Assembly (NCBI GenBank): GCA_964478735.1
Contig: CAYZJB010000008.1
Location: 1-64,000 of the forward strand
Direction: 5' to 3'
DNA length: 64,000 nucleotides
Source of the DNA: CAYZJB01 sp964478735
GTDB taxonomy: Bacteria; CLD3; SB21
Shown here: piece by piece, positions 50,533 through 59,856 of the stretch
Numbering within the stretch: position 1 is the stretch's first letter
How the letters are laid out: each line of letters starts with the position of its first letter
The notes under the pieces: model-generated
Seen by the model: only the letters and a program-made list of their open reading frames with translations
Told to the model about the DNA's origin: nothing
Database searches by the model: none
Program-made: the position numbers and the translations under genes

Positions 50533-52407
50533 TTACTCCGCAACGGGCGGCGTTGAGTTTTCAAAATATTCCACGATGCGATCGGCCAGTTGCGGGGAAA
50601 TACCTTCCACGGCGGCCAGTTGGTCGCGTGTGGCAACGGCAATATTCCGGACCGATCCGAAATGGGTCAGCAGTGCCTGTTTTCGTTTGTCCCCGATCCC
50701 CTCAATCGCGTCGAGTTCCGACGTCAGGGTACGTTTTTCCCGCGTCTGGCGGTGGAAGGTTACGGCAAACCGATGCGCTTCGTCGCGGACGTGCTGCAAC
50801 AGCTTTAGCGCGGACGACGTTTTGGGAATCATGATCGCGTCGTGTACGCCCGGTATGAAAATTTCCTCGAGGCGTTTGGCCAGACCGATCACCGCCTGCC
50901 CCTCCAAACCCGATTTCGAGACCTGAATGCCGATCGATTCCAGCGCTTCGACGGCGGCATGCAACTGACCCTTCCCGCCGTCGATCACGATCAGGTCGGG
51001 AAAATCGATGCCTTCTTCGAGTACGCGCAGGTACCGCCGCGTCACCACTTCGTGCATCGTGGCAAAATCGTCGGGACCCTGGACCGTTCGGACGTGATAT
51101 TTTCGGTACTCGCTTTTTTTGGGTTTGCCGTCGGCAAAAACAACCATCGAAGAGACGGGATCGCTGCCCTGGATGTTGGAATTGTCAAAACACTCGATAT
51201 GACGCGGAATTTTATGAAGGTTCAAATCCCGTTTCAGGCTCTCCAGCACGTGGGGAACAAACTGTTCACGGGCCTTGAGCCGCTGTAATTTCAACTCGCC
51301 CAGCAGCAATTCGGCGTTGCGAACGCACATCTGCACGAGTTTATGCTTATCGCCGATTTTGGGAACGGTCAGTTGAACGCCGCCTGCCCTGCGCTCCCCC
51401 AGCCATTCGATCAATGCCTCCTCCTCCGCGGGTTGTGCCGAGAGGTAAATTTCTTCCGGAATGAAGTCTGCCTGCAGATAATACGTCTTGAGAACGGTCT
51501 CCATCACGTCGGCCGGTTCTTTGTCCCGAACCCTGGAAAAATAAAAATGCTGACGGCCGATCATTTTGCCGTCGCGAATGCGGAAAACGACGCCGCAGGC
51601 TTCATCGTCTTCCGTCGCCACGACCGCCACGTCACGATCCGACAGGTCCTGAAAAACGATTTTTTGGGACGCCGTGTACGACTCGATCCGCTCGATCCGG
51701 TCGCGCAATACGGCGGCGTCTTCAAATTTCATTTCATCGGCGAGACGGAACATCGATTCTCGCAACGACTTGATCAGTCCGGTGGTTTTACCGGATAGAA
51801 AACGGCGAACCTGTGAGATCATTTCCGCGTACACCGCCGCCGCCACGAGACCCTGGCACGGACCTTCGCATTTCCGGATGTGATAATCCAAGCAAAGCTT
51901 GACCTTTCGGCTGGCGATGAGTTCATCGGTAAACCGGTGTGTACAACTCCGGATGGGAAAAATCCGATGCAGCGTTTTCAGGGTCTGCCGTAAATTTTTG
52001 ACGTCGGTATACGGGCCGAAAAAGTCTCCTCCGGCTTTTTCTTTTTCCCGCGTCACGTAGATACGCGGAAACAGTTCGTCCGTGATTTTGATGTACGGAT
52101 AACTCTTGTCGTCCTTGAGTTCGATATTGTATCGGGGACGATGCTGTTTGACGAGATTGGATTCGAGGATCAGGGCTTCCGTTTCGGAGTCCGTCTGGAT
52201 CACCTCGACGTCGGCGATGCGGGAGACAAGCCGCTGCAATTTTGGATCGTCCCGGCGGGATTCGTGAAAGTACGACCGGACGCGGTTGCGAAGGTTCTTC
52301 GCCTTGCCGACGTACAGTACGTTGGAGTCGAAGTCTTTGAAGAGGTAACAGCCGGGGGTTTTGGGCAGGTTATCGAGTTTGCGGACGATCGTTTCGCTGA
52401 GGTTCAT
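50533..52407 (-). CDS. uvrC: UvrABC excinuclease subunit C
   Basis: 624 residues, normal length. The N-terminal GIY-YIG nuclease (TPGCYLFKDFDSNVLYVGKAKNLRNR) makes the 3' incision. A UVR motif (MFRLADEMKFEDAAVLRDRIERI) binds UvrB at about 210-240. The RNase H-like domain with ECFDNSNIQGSDPVSSMVVF and VIDGGKGQL makes the 5' incision, and helix-hairpin-helix repeats end the protein (AIEGIGDKRKQALLTHFGS). It works in nucleotide excision repair with UvrA and UvrB, not in this window. It follows the 98-residue gene by 11 bases. Confidence 0.97.
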   Translation of the reverse strand: MNLSETIVRKLDNLPKTPGCYLFKDFDSNVLYVGKAKNLRNRVRSYFHESRRDDPKLQRLVSRIADVEVIQTDSETEALILESNLVKQHRPRYNIELKDDKSYPYIKITDELFPRIYVTREKEKAGGDFFGPYTDVKNLRQTLKTLHRIFPIRSCTHRFTDELIASRKVKLCLDYHIRKCEGPCQGLVAAAVYAEMISQVRRFLSGKTTGLIKSLRESMFRLADEMKFEDAAVLRDRIERIESYTASQKIVFQDLSDRDVAVVATEDDEACGVVFRIRDGKMIGRQHFYFSRVRDKEPADVMETVLKTYYLQADFIPEEIYLSAQPAEEEALIEWLGERRAGGVQLTVPKIGDKHKLVQMCVRNAELLLGELKLQRLKAREQFVPHVLESLKRDLNLHKIPRHIECFDNSNIQGSDPVSSMVVFADGKPKKSEYRKYHVRTVQGPDDFATMHEVVTRRYLRVLEEGIDFPDLIVIDGGKGQLHAAVEALESIGIQVSKSGLEGQAVIGLAKRLEEIFIPGVHDAIMIPKTSSALKLLQHVRDEAHRFAVTFHRQTREKRTLTSELDAIEGIGDKRKQALLTHFGSVRNIAVATRDQLAAVEGISPQLADRIVEYFENSTPPVAE

Positions 52408-52418
52408 GGCAGTCCATG

Positions 52419-52715
52419 CTATTCCTCATCGGAATCGGATAATTCCAGTTCGACTTCCGTGGCCCGTTTGCGTTCACTCTCGATGATGACCAGCACCGGG
52501 GGCGGCACGTCCACGCCCTGAAGGTCGAACGCGGCTATCTCGCGGGCCAGAACATTGATGCGCTTATCGATCAGGTGGCGCTTGTTGAGAACGATGACCC
52601 GCTCTTCTTCTTTCGTACAATATCCGCCGGCAAAGTCGCCTTTTTCGATGCGGACTTTGATGTCGAGTTTTCCGGCCAGATCCATTAAATGATCGAATAT
52701 TTTTTCTTTTTTCAT
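52419..52715 (-). CDS. Small conserved-looking protein of unknown function
   Basis: 98 residues. The pattern IFDHLMDLAGKLDIKVRIEKGDFAGGYCTKEEERVIVLNK looks like a small alpha/beta protein; I do not know its family name. The C-terminus is acidic (ELELSDSDEE). It sits between manC (14-base gap) and uvrC (11-base gap) on the same strand, so it is translated as part of the operon. No signal peptide or metal site is obvious apart from a single cysteine. Confidence 0.65.
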   Translation of the reverse strand: MKKEKIFDHLMDLAGKLDIKVRIEKGDFAGGYCTKEEERVIVLNKRHLIDKRINVLAREIAAFDLQGVDVPPPVLVIIESERKRATEVELELSDSDEE

Positions 52716-52729
52716 GCGCTTATCGCGGT

Positions 52730-53806
52730 TTACAACAATTCGCTATGTCCCCGGGACGTCAGTTCATCGACGATCTTTTTGACGTCCTGCGCCCGGTCCC
52801 GGCGGCACACGAGCAGGGCATCCTCCGTCTCGACGACGATCACGTCGCTTAACCCGACGGCCGCAACGAGTTTTTTCGGTGAAAAGATTAACGATCGTTC
52901 GACGTCGTGCAGAATGGTTTCACCGCGAACGCCATTGGCGTGGCCGTCTTTTTCCGTGAGCTGATACACCTCTTCCCAGCTTCCGACGTCATTCCAGGTA
53001 AACGGGGCTCGAATGACGATGACGTCTCTGGCATGTTCCATGACGCCGTAATCGATCGACACGCTTTTGAACGTACGGTAGACCCGGTCCAACTCCGACT
53101 CATACGCGCGCGTCCCGACGGAGTCCGCAATTTCTTTCAAGCCCTGATGCATCTCCGGCAAAAACTCGTCCATCAGCGACAGGATGGTGGCCGCCCGCCA
53201 GACAAACATTCCGCTGTTCCATAAAAAATCGCCGCTTTGCAGAAAGCGCAACGCCGTCGCCGGGTTGGGTTTTTCCGCAAACGTTTTGACGCGGTACGCC
53301 TCCAGGGCGCCTTCGCGCATCGGCGCTTCGGTGATGAACTGGATGTATCCGTATCCCGTTTCCGGACGCGTCGGCGGAATGCCCATCGTCACCAGCACGT
53401 TCGATTCAAGCGCCAGCCGGGCGCCAAAGTCGATCGCGCGGCAAAACTCGTCCGCAGGCTCGATCAAATGGTCGGCCGCCAGTACGGCCATCACAGCTTC
53501 AGGATCGCGTCGCAGGATATGGACCGCCGCCAGTCCGATGCATGGAGCCGTATTCCGGCCGACGGGCTCGACGAGAATATTCTCCGGCGATACGCGCGGC
53601 AACTGCCGGCGGATCTCGTCGGCCTGCACGGCATTCGTCACGACGACGACGCGTTCTGAAGGGATCAACGGTTCCAACCGCGCCACCGTTTTCTGGATCA
53701 TCGACTGTTCGTCGAAAAACCGAAGAAGCTGTTTGGGAGATTTGGCCCGGCTGAGCGGCCAGAAGCGGGACCCGACGCCGCCCGCCATGATCACGGCATG
53801 AAGCAC
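52730..53806 (-). CDS. manC: Mannose-1-phosphate guanylyltransferase
   Basis: 358 residues, the single-domain type without the fused isomerase. It makes GDP-mannose from mannose 1-phosphate and GTP for surface polysaccharides. The nucleotide-binding start is VIMAGGVGSRFWPLSRAKSPKQL, followed by VEPVGRNTAPCIGLAA, VLAADHLI, GIPPTRPETGYGYIQ and FAEKPNPATALRFLQSGDFLWNSGMFVW. The start shares one base with the end of the TPR lipoprotein gene. Its company (TPR, FHA, uvrC) gives no direct pathway. Confidence 0.94.
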   Translation of the reverse strand: MLHAVIMAGGVGSRFWPLSRAKSPKQLLRFFDEQSMIQKTVARLEPLIPSERVVVVTNAVQADEIRRQLPRVSPENILVEPVGRNTAPCIGLAAVHILRRDPEAVMAVLAADHLIEPADEFCRAIDFGARLALESNVLVTMGIPPTRPETGYGYIQFITEAPMREGALEAYRVKTFAEKPNPATALRFLQSGDFLWNSGMFVWRAATILSLMDEFLPEMHQGLKEIADSVGTRAYESELDRVYRTFKSVSIDYGVMEHARDVIVIRAPFTWNDVGSWEEVYQLTEKDGHANGVRGETILHDVERSLIFSPKKLVAAVGLSDVIVVETEDALLVCRRDRAQDVKKIVDELTSRGHSELL

Positions 53807-55398
53807 TACTGCCCTCCGCTGACGGCCGTGGAATCGCTTTCAAAAATGATGGAAAGAGTGCTTTCGCCCGCTTGGACCATCTTTTCGCGTAATTGAAGTT
53901 CCTCGTACCCCTTACGGGCCAATTTGTTTGTCGGATCGAGTTTGAGCAAATGCATCCACACTTTACGTGCGTTCGCGAAGTCTTCCTGCCACATGTACAG
54001 GTAACCGAGATTGTAATACGCGTCAAGATAGTCACGCTTGATTTCAATGGCAACGAAAAGATGCTTCAATCCTTCGTCGTAACGCCGCTGCGTTCCCAGC
54101 ATATATCCGAGGTTGTTGTGCGCCTGTACGTTGTACGGATTGATCCGCAGCGCGTGTTCGAGCGCCGCGACGGCGGAATCGATCCGACCTTCAAAAAAGT
54201 AGGCGACCGCCAGATTGTTATGCGCATCGTCGTACGTCGAATCCGCGGCAATGATCTTTTGATACTCGCGGATTTTTTGGCGGTTGTCATTTCCCTTGAC
54301 CGCCTGTTGCAGCATGGTGTACGCCAGCACCTTACGCTCCCCGCTTAGAATCTTACGGACGTGCTGCAGATTGACCCTCGCCCCGGACATCGTCGGGTCC
54401 AAAGTCAGCGCCTTTTCAAAAAGAATCAGCGCCCGTTGATAGGCCGACTGCGCCTTGGCTTCCTGTTGATTCAAGGCCAGCTTATTGGCCTGTGTAAAAA
54501 TCATGTATCCGAGGTTGTTATACGCCTTGGCAAACTCGGGATCCAACGCGATTGCTTTTTCACAAAGGGCGACGGCCCGGTCGACGTCCATGCGGGCGAA
54601 ATGTACGCTCGCCATCTCCGTGTACGCCTCGGCCGACGTCGGGCGAATCTCCAAACACCGATGGAGATTTTCCAATGCGAGGTCATACTCGAGTTTTTCG
54701 ATATAGGTCTTACCGAGGATGAAGTAGATTTTGTAGTTGACCGTCGTATCAGCGCCGAGATACGTCAACGCGTCGCGGAATCCGCGGATCGCCTCGTCGT
54801 ATCGTTCGAGATTGAACTGTTTCAATCCGTCTTCGTACGCCCGGGTGCCTTTCGTATAATTGACCCAGTAGGTCGCCTCGGAGTCGTTGGGAATGAACTC
54901 GAGTACGGTGTAGAAATATTTTTCCGCCTGATCGTACTGGCCTTTGATGAACTGCAGCAGTCCGAGGTCCTGATAGGCATCGACGAAATTCGAATCCGCT
55001 TTCAGTACCTGACGCAATTCGCCTTCCGCCTTGCCGTATTCCGCCCGGCTAAAGTAAACGTTACTGATCACATAGTGGGCCTTGGCGATCAAATCATTAC
55101 GCCCGTCCGCATGTTTCAGAACGTCCGCCCATATCGGAAATGCGGCTTCCAAACTGTCGCCCACGTACAGGCGGGTCCCGATCTTCTCCAGTGAATCCAG
55201 ATTGACGAGTCCCTCTGCGGACTCTTCTATAACTGCGATGGGTCCAACGACGCGGTGACTGTCCGGCACGACCGCGACTGTCGTGGTTGTATCGACCTTC
55301 AGCGTATCGGTCCGAACGGGTTGTACGACAGTTTGCCTGGGCGATTGGCAGGCCACCAGAGAAACGACGATCCGTAGAACAAGACCGCGACAGACCAT
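53806..55398 (-). CDS. TPR-repeat lipoprotein
   Basis: 530 residues from ATG 55398, with AAGGA seven bases upstream. The signal ends in VVSLVACQS, a good lipobox. After a low-complexity linker there are about ten tetratricopeptide repeats spanning 95-500 (for example AYQDLGLLQFIKGQYDQAEKYF, AYNNLGYMIFTQ, AHNNLAVAYFFEGRIDSAV, AYYNLGYLYMWQEDFANAR). It is probably a periplasmic or outer-membrane scaffold. It sits between an FHA protein and ManC in one operon, 16 bases after the FHA gene. Confidence 0.88.
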   Translation of the reverse strand: MVCRGLVLRIVVSLVACQSPRQTVVQPVRTDTLKVDTTTTVAVVPDSHRVVGPIAVIEESAEGLVNLDSLEKIGTRLYVGDSLEAAFPIWADVLKHADGRNDLIAKAHYVISNVYFSRAEYGKAEGELRQVLKADSNFVDAYQDLGLLQFIKGQYDQAEKYFYTVLEFIPNDSEATYWVNYTKGTRAYEDGLKQFNLERYDEAIRGFRDALTYLGADTTVNYKIYFILGKTYIEKLEYDLALENLHRCLEIRPTSAEAYTEMASVHFARMDVDRAVALCEKAIALDPEFAKAYNNLGYMIFTQANKLALNQQEAKAQSAYQRALILFEKALTLDPTMSGARVNLQHVRKILSGERKVLAYTMLQQAVKGNDNRQKIREYQKIIAADSTYDDAHNNLAVAYFFEGRIDSAVAALEHALRINPYNVQAHNNLGYMLGTQRRYDEGLKHLFVAIEIKRDYLDAYYNLGYLYMWQEDFANARKVWMHLLKLDPTNKLARKGYEELQLREKMVQAGESTLSIIFESDSTAVSGGQ

Positions 55399-55414
55399 CA
55401 AGTTTTCCTTTGTT

Positions 55415-55834
55415 TTACGAGGTCGACTTGTCAAAATCGTCCTTCCGGATTCCTTTTTTTATGTCGGCTTTCGTATCGATCACCATCGTCGGCGGCGAGA
55501 CCGGACTGACGAGAAAGTTTTTGTCCTGGGCGCTTTTCTCATCAATGATTTTGAAAGCGATGTTACCGATTTTCACCTCGTCCGCATAATCCAGGCGGTA
55601 AAAGTAGTTTTCTTCCAGTTTTTCACCGTTGACGAAGGTGCCGTTTGTACTATTGAGATCGATGACGAATATACCGCCGTCCTTCCACCGGATCGCGGCA
55701 TGGTGGCGCGAAACGGAGGCATCGTCGACCAGCACCGAGTTGTCGAACGCCCGGCCCAGCGTCACGACCTGGCCTTCTTCGATGCGAAAATTTCGCCCGG
55801 TATCATGCCGGTGAAGATAATAGATGCGTCCCAT
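55415..55834 (-). CDS. FHA-domain protein
   Basis: 139 residues. A single forkhead-associated domain fills 1-100: VVTLGRAFDNSVLVDDASVSRHHAAIRW with the phosphothreonine-binding Arg, Ser and His, and DLNSTNGTFVNGEKL. The C-terminal 40 residues are flexible and include two Pro-Thr/Ser spots. FHA domains read phosphothreonine, so a Ser/Thr kinase is expected elsewhere in the genome. The gene is nine bases after the Ig-like lipoprotein gene and probably cytosolic. Confidence 0.92.
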   Translation of the reverse strand: MGRIYYLHRHDTGRNFRIEEGQVVTLGRAFDNSVLVDDASVSRHHAAIRWKDGGIFVIDLNSTNGTFVNGEKLEENYFYRLDYADEVKIGNIAFKIIDEKSAQDKNFLVSPVSPPTMVIDTKADIKKGIRKDDFDKSTS

Positions 55835-55843
55835 ATCGATCTC

Positions 55844-57556
55844 CTATGGTTTTTTGAATTGCACGTTTACGTTCGACGTCTCCCAGTGGGACCGAACGGA
55901 CACCGTGTCCGGGTAACTGACGAAAACTTCCGACGGTTTCCATGGCGTCAATCGGCCGTAGGAATAGCGTCCGCTGCCGTCGTCGTCGCGAAATGCGGTC
56001 AGGTTGTACCGTCCCGGTAACAAATGATCAAAGGTAAACTCTACCGCTCCACGAAGCAACTGCCGTCTTGAAAAAGACGGCTGGCCGATCCGGGTGATCT
56101 GCACCAGATGGTCGCCGTCTTCGTCGATCCGGCCGCGCACCGTACCCAGCGTATCCGGTTTATACGTCTGGATTTCCCAGACCAACGTCGTATCGGCTAT
56201 TCTTCTTCCCAGCCAGTCGGCGATGGAATCGAGCGAAACCATCAGCCGGTACGCTGCCGGACCATTGAGCAACCGCGATCCCGTCCATATCAGATGAGAA
56301 GAATTTTTCCACCGAATGACGCCGTCGATTCGCTGTTGTGACGTATCGAGTAAAAATATACGGGTCGTGACGGTCGACCGGTCAATACCTCGTGAAAAGC
56401 GAAGTTCCACCTGCATATCGGGTCCGACGGTCGACCGGGCAGCAGGTTGGACGACCTCAACTGTGGTCACGGTATCAAATTCTGAAAATTTCACCGGTAG
56501 CGTTGCCGGCTGCAATGTGTCCCCGCTGTGCGAGATGAACCCTGAAACTACGGCCTGCAGCGAATCGGACGGGAGCGTTTCCAGAAGAACATGGACCGTC
56601 GATTCCGACTTGGGATCGATGAGCATGTCCCGGATCGTGAGCAACGACTCCCGGGAAGAAATCTTCACGCGTTCTTTCAAACTATCGACAAAAAATCCAT
56701 CCTCGACATACCGAAGCACGGCAAGCGCTTTTGAAAAATGGACCCGCACTTCGCGTCCACCGAACTCCGCGTCGACCACCCGGAACGCCGTCGTGTCGTG
56801 GAGCGACATCAGCCCGTTGACCGACGTGACCTCGTCGCGGCGATTTTCGATAACCGGTTCGAACGACGGCAGCCCGATGTAATCCACTCCCGGCGTAAAG
56901 CGCCGGTTTTCGTCGACGTCGGCAATGCCGAAAACGCGGTAACTTCCCGGCGCAAGATAGGCCAGTTCGTACCGTCCCTCCCGATCAAGCTGTGTGATGT
57001 AATCGGCCCGACGTTTGAGCAGCGTACTGTCCGGCTCTTCTCCACTCCGGTAGGCCCAGACGGCGACACCCGCCGTTTGATCCGTGATCATGCGACCGCT
57101 GATTTTGCCACGGTCGATACTGTCGCCCGTTGCAAAGGCAAACGTCACGGCCCGCTTGAGCGGATTGTTACGAAGATCTTTTGCCGCCGTACCGACGGTA
57201 ATCACACAGGTGACGTTATCGGGCAGACTGTCGCGCAGGGCGATTCGAAGGCTCGTCCCGCGCCAGGATAAACGGGGATCCCGCCGCGGTTGGGGCGATA
57301 TGAATATTGCATTTTCCGTCGACGCCTCATCCATCGCTTCACTGAAAACGATTTCCGCCGTGACAACGCGCCCGACCCGTGTGGAATCGGCCGAGGGAAC
57401 CGTCGACACGACTTCCGGCGGAGTTTTGTCTTCCGGTCCTCCGCCCGGCGGGGCCTGACTGGCGCACGCGGCCGTGACCAGCGGCAGGTACATAAAAAAA
57501 CCCCGTTTTATCCATGATGGAAAACGGGGCGTGGAAACGAGCGAACGATTATTCAA
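55844..57556 (-). CDS. Ig-like-domain lipoprotein (Bacteroidota-type)
   Basis: 570 residues if the TTG at 57556 is used, or 549 from ATG 57493. The signal ends in LPLVTAACASQAPPGGGPEDKTPPEVV, the usual front of this lipoprotein type, followed by a bacterial Ig-like domain (TVPSADSTRVGRVVTAEIVFSEAMDEAS). Two further beta-rich regions have prealbumin-like ends (GRYELAYLAPGSYRVFGIADVDENRRF and LLPGRYNLTAFRDDDGSGRYSYG). The ATG start would leave only nine residues and no basic residue before the lipobox cysteine, so TTG is favoured. This places a terminator-like hairpin inside the coding region. Confidence 0.8.
   Translation of the reverse strand: MNNRSLVSTPRFPSWIKRGFFMYLPLVTAACASQAPPGGGPEDKTPPEVVSTVPSADSTRVGRVVTAEIVFSEAMDEASTENAIFISPQPRRDPRLSWRGTSLRIALRDSLPDNVTCVITVGTAAKDLRNNPLKRAVTFAFATGDSIDRGKISGRMITDQTAGVAVWAYRSGEEPDSTLLKRRADYITQLDREGRYELAYLAPGSYRVFGIADVDENRRFTPGVDYIGLPSFEPVIENRRDEVTSVNGLMSLHDTTAFRVVDAEFGGREVRVHFSKALAVLRYVEDGFFVDSLKERVKISSRESLLTIRDMLIDPKSESTVHVLLETLPSDSLQAVVSGFISHSGDTLQPATLPVKFSEFDTVTTVEVVQPAARSTVGPDMQVELRFSRGIDRSTVTTRIFLLDTSQQRIDGVIRWKNSSHLIWTGSRLLNGPAAYRLMVSLDSIADWLGRRIADTTLVWEIQTYKPDTLGTVRGRIDEDGDHLVQITRIGQPSFSRRQLLRGAVEFTFDHLLPGRYNLTAFRDDDGSGRYSYGRLTPWKPSEVFVSYPDTVSVRSHWETSNVNVQFKKP
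57494..57529 (-). terminator. Terminator-like hairpin within the 5' end of the Ig-like lipoprotein gene
   Basis: On the minus strand CCCCGTTTT (57529-57521) pairs with AAAACGGGG (57509-57501), followed by seven T (57500-57494) and directly by an in-frame ATG. It is a textbook intrinsic terminator for the gene at 57549-58244, but the downstream gene probably begins before it. Translation from TTG 57556 could melt it, so it may be an attenuator. Confidence 0.7.
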
Positions 57557-58244
57557 TGGTAATATTCAATCCTTCGATCACGGCGATCGGGTGCGGGTCG
57601 TCCGGATTATCCGCTTTGTCGTGGGCCTCCCAGTGCGCCAGATCGACGACTTCTACTTTATAGGACGCATCGCGCAAACCCGTGATCTGCGCCTCGTAGT
57701 GGGTGCCTTTAAATTCAAAAGCAGAGACCTTCGTCGTCGTAGGGCCGAACTTATTGCCCTGTTTTTCGCTGAGGCGGCAAATCAGCTTGGCATTTTTGAC
57801 AAGTTCATCGCGATGATCGATGACACGTACCATCAGCGGCATGGATTTCGCACGGCCGTTAAACTGGTTGAGGGATTCTTCCTCCATGATCTCCACGATG
57901 GGAGCCATGACGTACACGATACCGGACCCGAGCTTGTTGAATTTGCCGTCCAGTACTTCGATGAGCGCTTCACCGGCATAGGGGCTGGTGAAAGACGCCT
58001 GCTGGACCGTACCGGATTCCGATTGATGGGTTTTGAAATCGGTGAAATTCCCGCCGCCTTTTCTCGCCACGGCGTTCAATCCCAGGTCCGTACGGCTGGT
58101 CTGGACGATGATGCGTGCTTCGGCTTCGCCGGCAAGGATCGTGTCCGGCTCGATCGTAACCGAATACTGCGCCGACACGGGAAAGGTTGTCAACAGATAA
58201 AAGGGAAGAACAAAGAAGGTAAGGCACAGATGCTGGCGCTTCAT
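57549..58244 (-). CDS. Secreted protein of unknown function
   Basis: 231 residues from ATG 58244, with GAGG upstream. A clear signal peptide ends in FPVSAQ. The mature protein is beta-rich: a first domain with YSVTIEPDTILAGEAEARIIVQT and a C-terminal domain with THYEAQITGLRDASYKVEVVDLAHWEAH that look like Ig/FN3-type beta sandwiches. I do not recognise a named family. The longer open frame upstream lies in a hairpin-bearing intergenic region and is not used. The stop overlaps the TTG start of the next gene. Confidence 0.75.
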   Translation of the reverse strand: MKRQHLCLTFFVLPFYLLTTFPVSAQYSVTIEPDTILAGEAEARIIVQTSRTDLGLNAVARKGGGNFTDFKTHQSESGTVQQASFTSPYAGEALIEVLDGKFNKLGSGIVYVMAPIVEIMEEESLNQFNGRAKSMPLMVRVIDHRDELVKNAKLICRLSEKQGNKFGPTTTKVSAFEFKGTHYEAQITGLRDASYKVEVVDLAHWEAHDKADNPDDPHPIAVIEGLNITIE

Positions 58245-58338
58245 ACAAACCTCGTCATCCTGTTTTGTGGAACTGCCCCATGATAAAGAAAACCGACCTG
58301 GGGCGCAACAGGTATTTGGCAAAGCCATTCCGCGGATA

Positions 58339-58379
58339 ATCTCGTCAAGATCGTAAAACCTTTGCGATCTTGGCGAGAT
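58339..58379. repeat. Large extragenic hairpin
   Basis: Arms ATCTCGTCAAGATCG (58339-58353) and CGATCTTGGCGAGAT (58365-58379), complementary over 15 bases with one wobble, loop TAAAACCTTTG. It lies between the divergent secreted-protein and M20 peptidase genes. No T-run follows on either strand, so it is more like a dispersed palindromic repeat than a terminator. Confidence 0.6.
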
Positions 58380-58488
58380 ATTTTGAGATGAAGTGTAATG
58401 GAATACAGCTGAGTCCTGCCTTGAAAAAATATCCAAAAACGCCTATATACGGTCATCTTCTTGCTCACCTTTTGCGAATGGAGTCATC

Positions 58489-59856
58489 ATGGAAAATGTC
58501 CTCGCCTACATCGAATCCAATAAAAACCGTTACGTCGAAGAATTAACCGCCCTGCTGCGTATTCCAAGCATCTCCACCGATCCGGAGAAAAAAAGCGACG
58601 TCCAGCGCTGCGCCCGCTATATCGCCGACCATCTCGAGCAGATCGGTTTGAAATCGGAAATCCACCCGACTGACGGCCACCCGATCGTCTATGCGGAATG
58701 GTTGGATGCACCGGGCAAGCCGACCGTACTGCTCTACGGCCACTACGACGTACAGCCCGTCGATCCGATCGACCTGTGGCACCAGGATCCCTTCGATCCC
58801 GTCATCAAGGACGGCTATATCTACGCCCGCGGCTCCAGCGACGACAAAGGCCAGGTTTTTCTAAACCTCAAAAGCATCGAAGCCCATCTGAAAACGAACG
58901 GCAAACTGCCGTGCAATGTGAAAATGATCATCGAGGGCGAAGAGGAGATCGGCAGTCCGCATCTGGAACCTTTTTTGACAGCGAACAAACAAAAACTCAA
59001 AGCCGACGTTATCTTGATTTCCGACACGTCCTTTTTTGCCGATGAAGTCCCGAGCATCGCCTACGGTCTGCGCGGCCTCTGCTACATGCAGGTGGAGATG
59101 ACCGGACCCAACCGCGATCTGCACTCCGGCGTTTACGGCGGGGCCGTCGGCAATCCCGTCAACGAGTTGGCCATCCTAATATCCAAATTACGCGACAAAA
59201 ACGGCCGTATCACGATCCCGGGTTTTTACAAAAAGGTCAAACCGCTGTCGAAAAAAGAACGCGCCGAATACAAAAAACTGCCGTTCAACAAAAAGGAATA
59301 TCTGAACGAACTCGGAATCAAAGACACGTTCGGGGAAAAAGGATACTCCATCCTCGAACAGGTCAGCGGACGGCCGACGCTGGACTGCAACGGCATCTGG
59401 GGCGGCTACCAGGGCGAAGGCGCCAAAACCGTCTTGCCATCTAAAGCCGGCGCCAAAATCAGCATGCGGCTCGTACCCAACCAATCGCCAAAGGAAATCG
59501 CCGTACGGTTCGAAAAATACGTGAAAAAACTGTGCCCCAAGACGATGCAGATCAAAGTGACCGAACTGCACGGCGGCGATCCGGCGATGGCCGATATCAC
59601 GTCGAAGGAAATGATCGCGGCACGTCAGGCGATGAAGGCCGTATTCAAAAAAGAACCGCTCTTCACCCGCGAAGGAGGTTCCATCCCGATCGTGGCGGCG
59701 TTTGAGCGTATCCTCGGCCTCCAGTCGATTCTGATGGGGTTCGGCCTCGATTCGGACGCCATTCATTCGCCCAACGAAAAATTCAAGCTTGCCAATTTTC
59801 ACCGCGGGATCCAGACGACGGCGCGCTTTTACGACGAACTCGCCCGGATCGCATGA
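58489..59856 (+). CDS. M20-family dipeptidase/peptidase
   Basis: 455 residues. The metal site of the M20 di-zinc peptidases is complete: LLYGHYDVQPVD (His, Asp), YARGSSDDKGQ (bridging Asp), IIEGEEEIGSPHLEPFL (catalytic Glu pair), ISDTS and the final His in SDAIHSPNEKF. A dimerisation domain (about 200-320) with DLHSGVYGGAVGNP lies between the halves. It cleaves small peptides in the cytosol. GGAG precedes the ATG. It overlaps the next gene by four bases and starts the operon ending in the M50 protease. Confidence 0.93.
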   Translation: MENVLAYIESNKNRYVEELTALLRIPSISTDPEKKSDVQRCARYIADHLEQIGLKSEIHPTDGHPIVYAEWLDAPGKPTVLLYGHYDVQPVDPIDLWHQDPFDPVIKDGYIYARGSSDDKGQVFLNLKSIEAHLKTNGKLPCNVKMIIEGEEEIGSPHLEPFLTANKQKLKADVILISDTSFFADEVPSIAYGLRGLCYMQVEMTGPNRDLHSGVYGGAVGNPVNELAILISKLRDKNGRITIPGFYKKVKPLSKKERAEYKKLPFNKKEYLNELGIKDTFGEKGYSILEQVSGRPTLDCNGIWGGYQGEGAKTVLPSKAGAKISMRLVPNQSPKEIAVRFEKYVKKLCPKTMQIKVTELHGGDPAMADITSKEMIAARQAMKAVFKKEPLFTREGGSIPIVAAFERILGLQSILMGFGLDSDAIHSPNEKFKLANFHRGIQTTARFYDELARIA

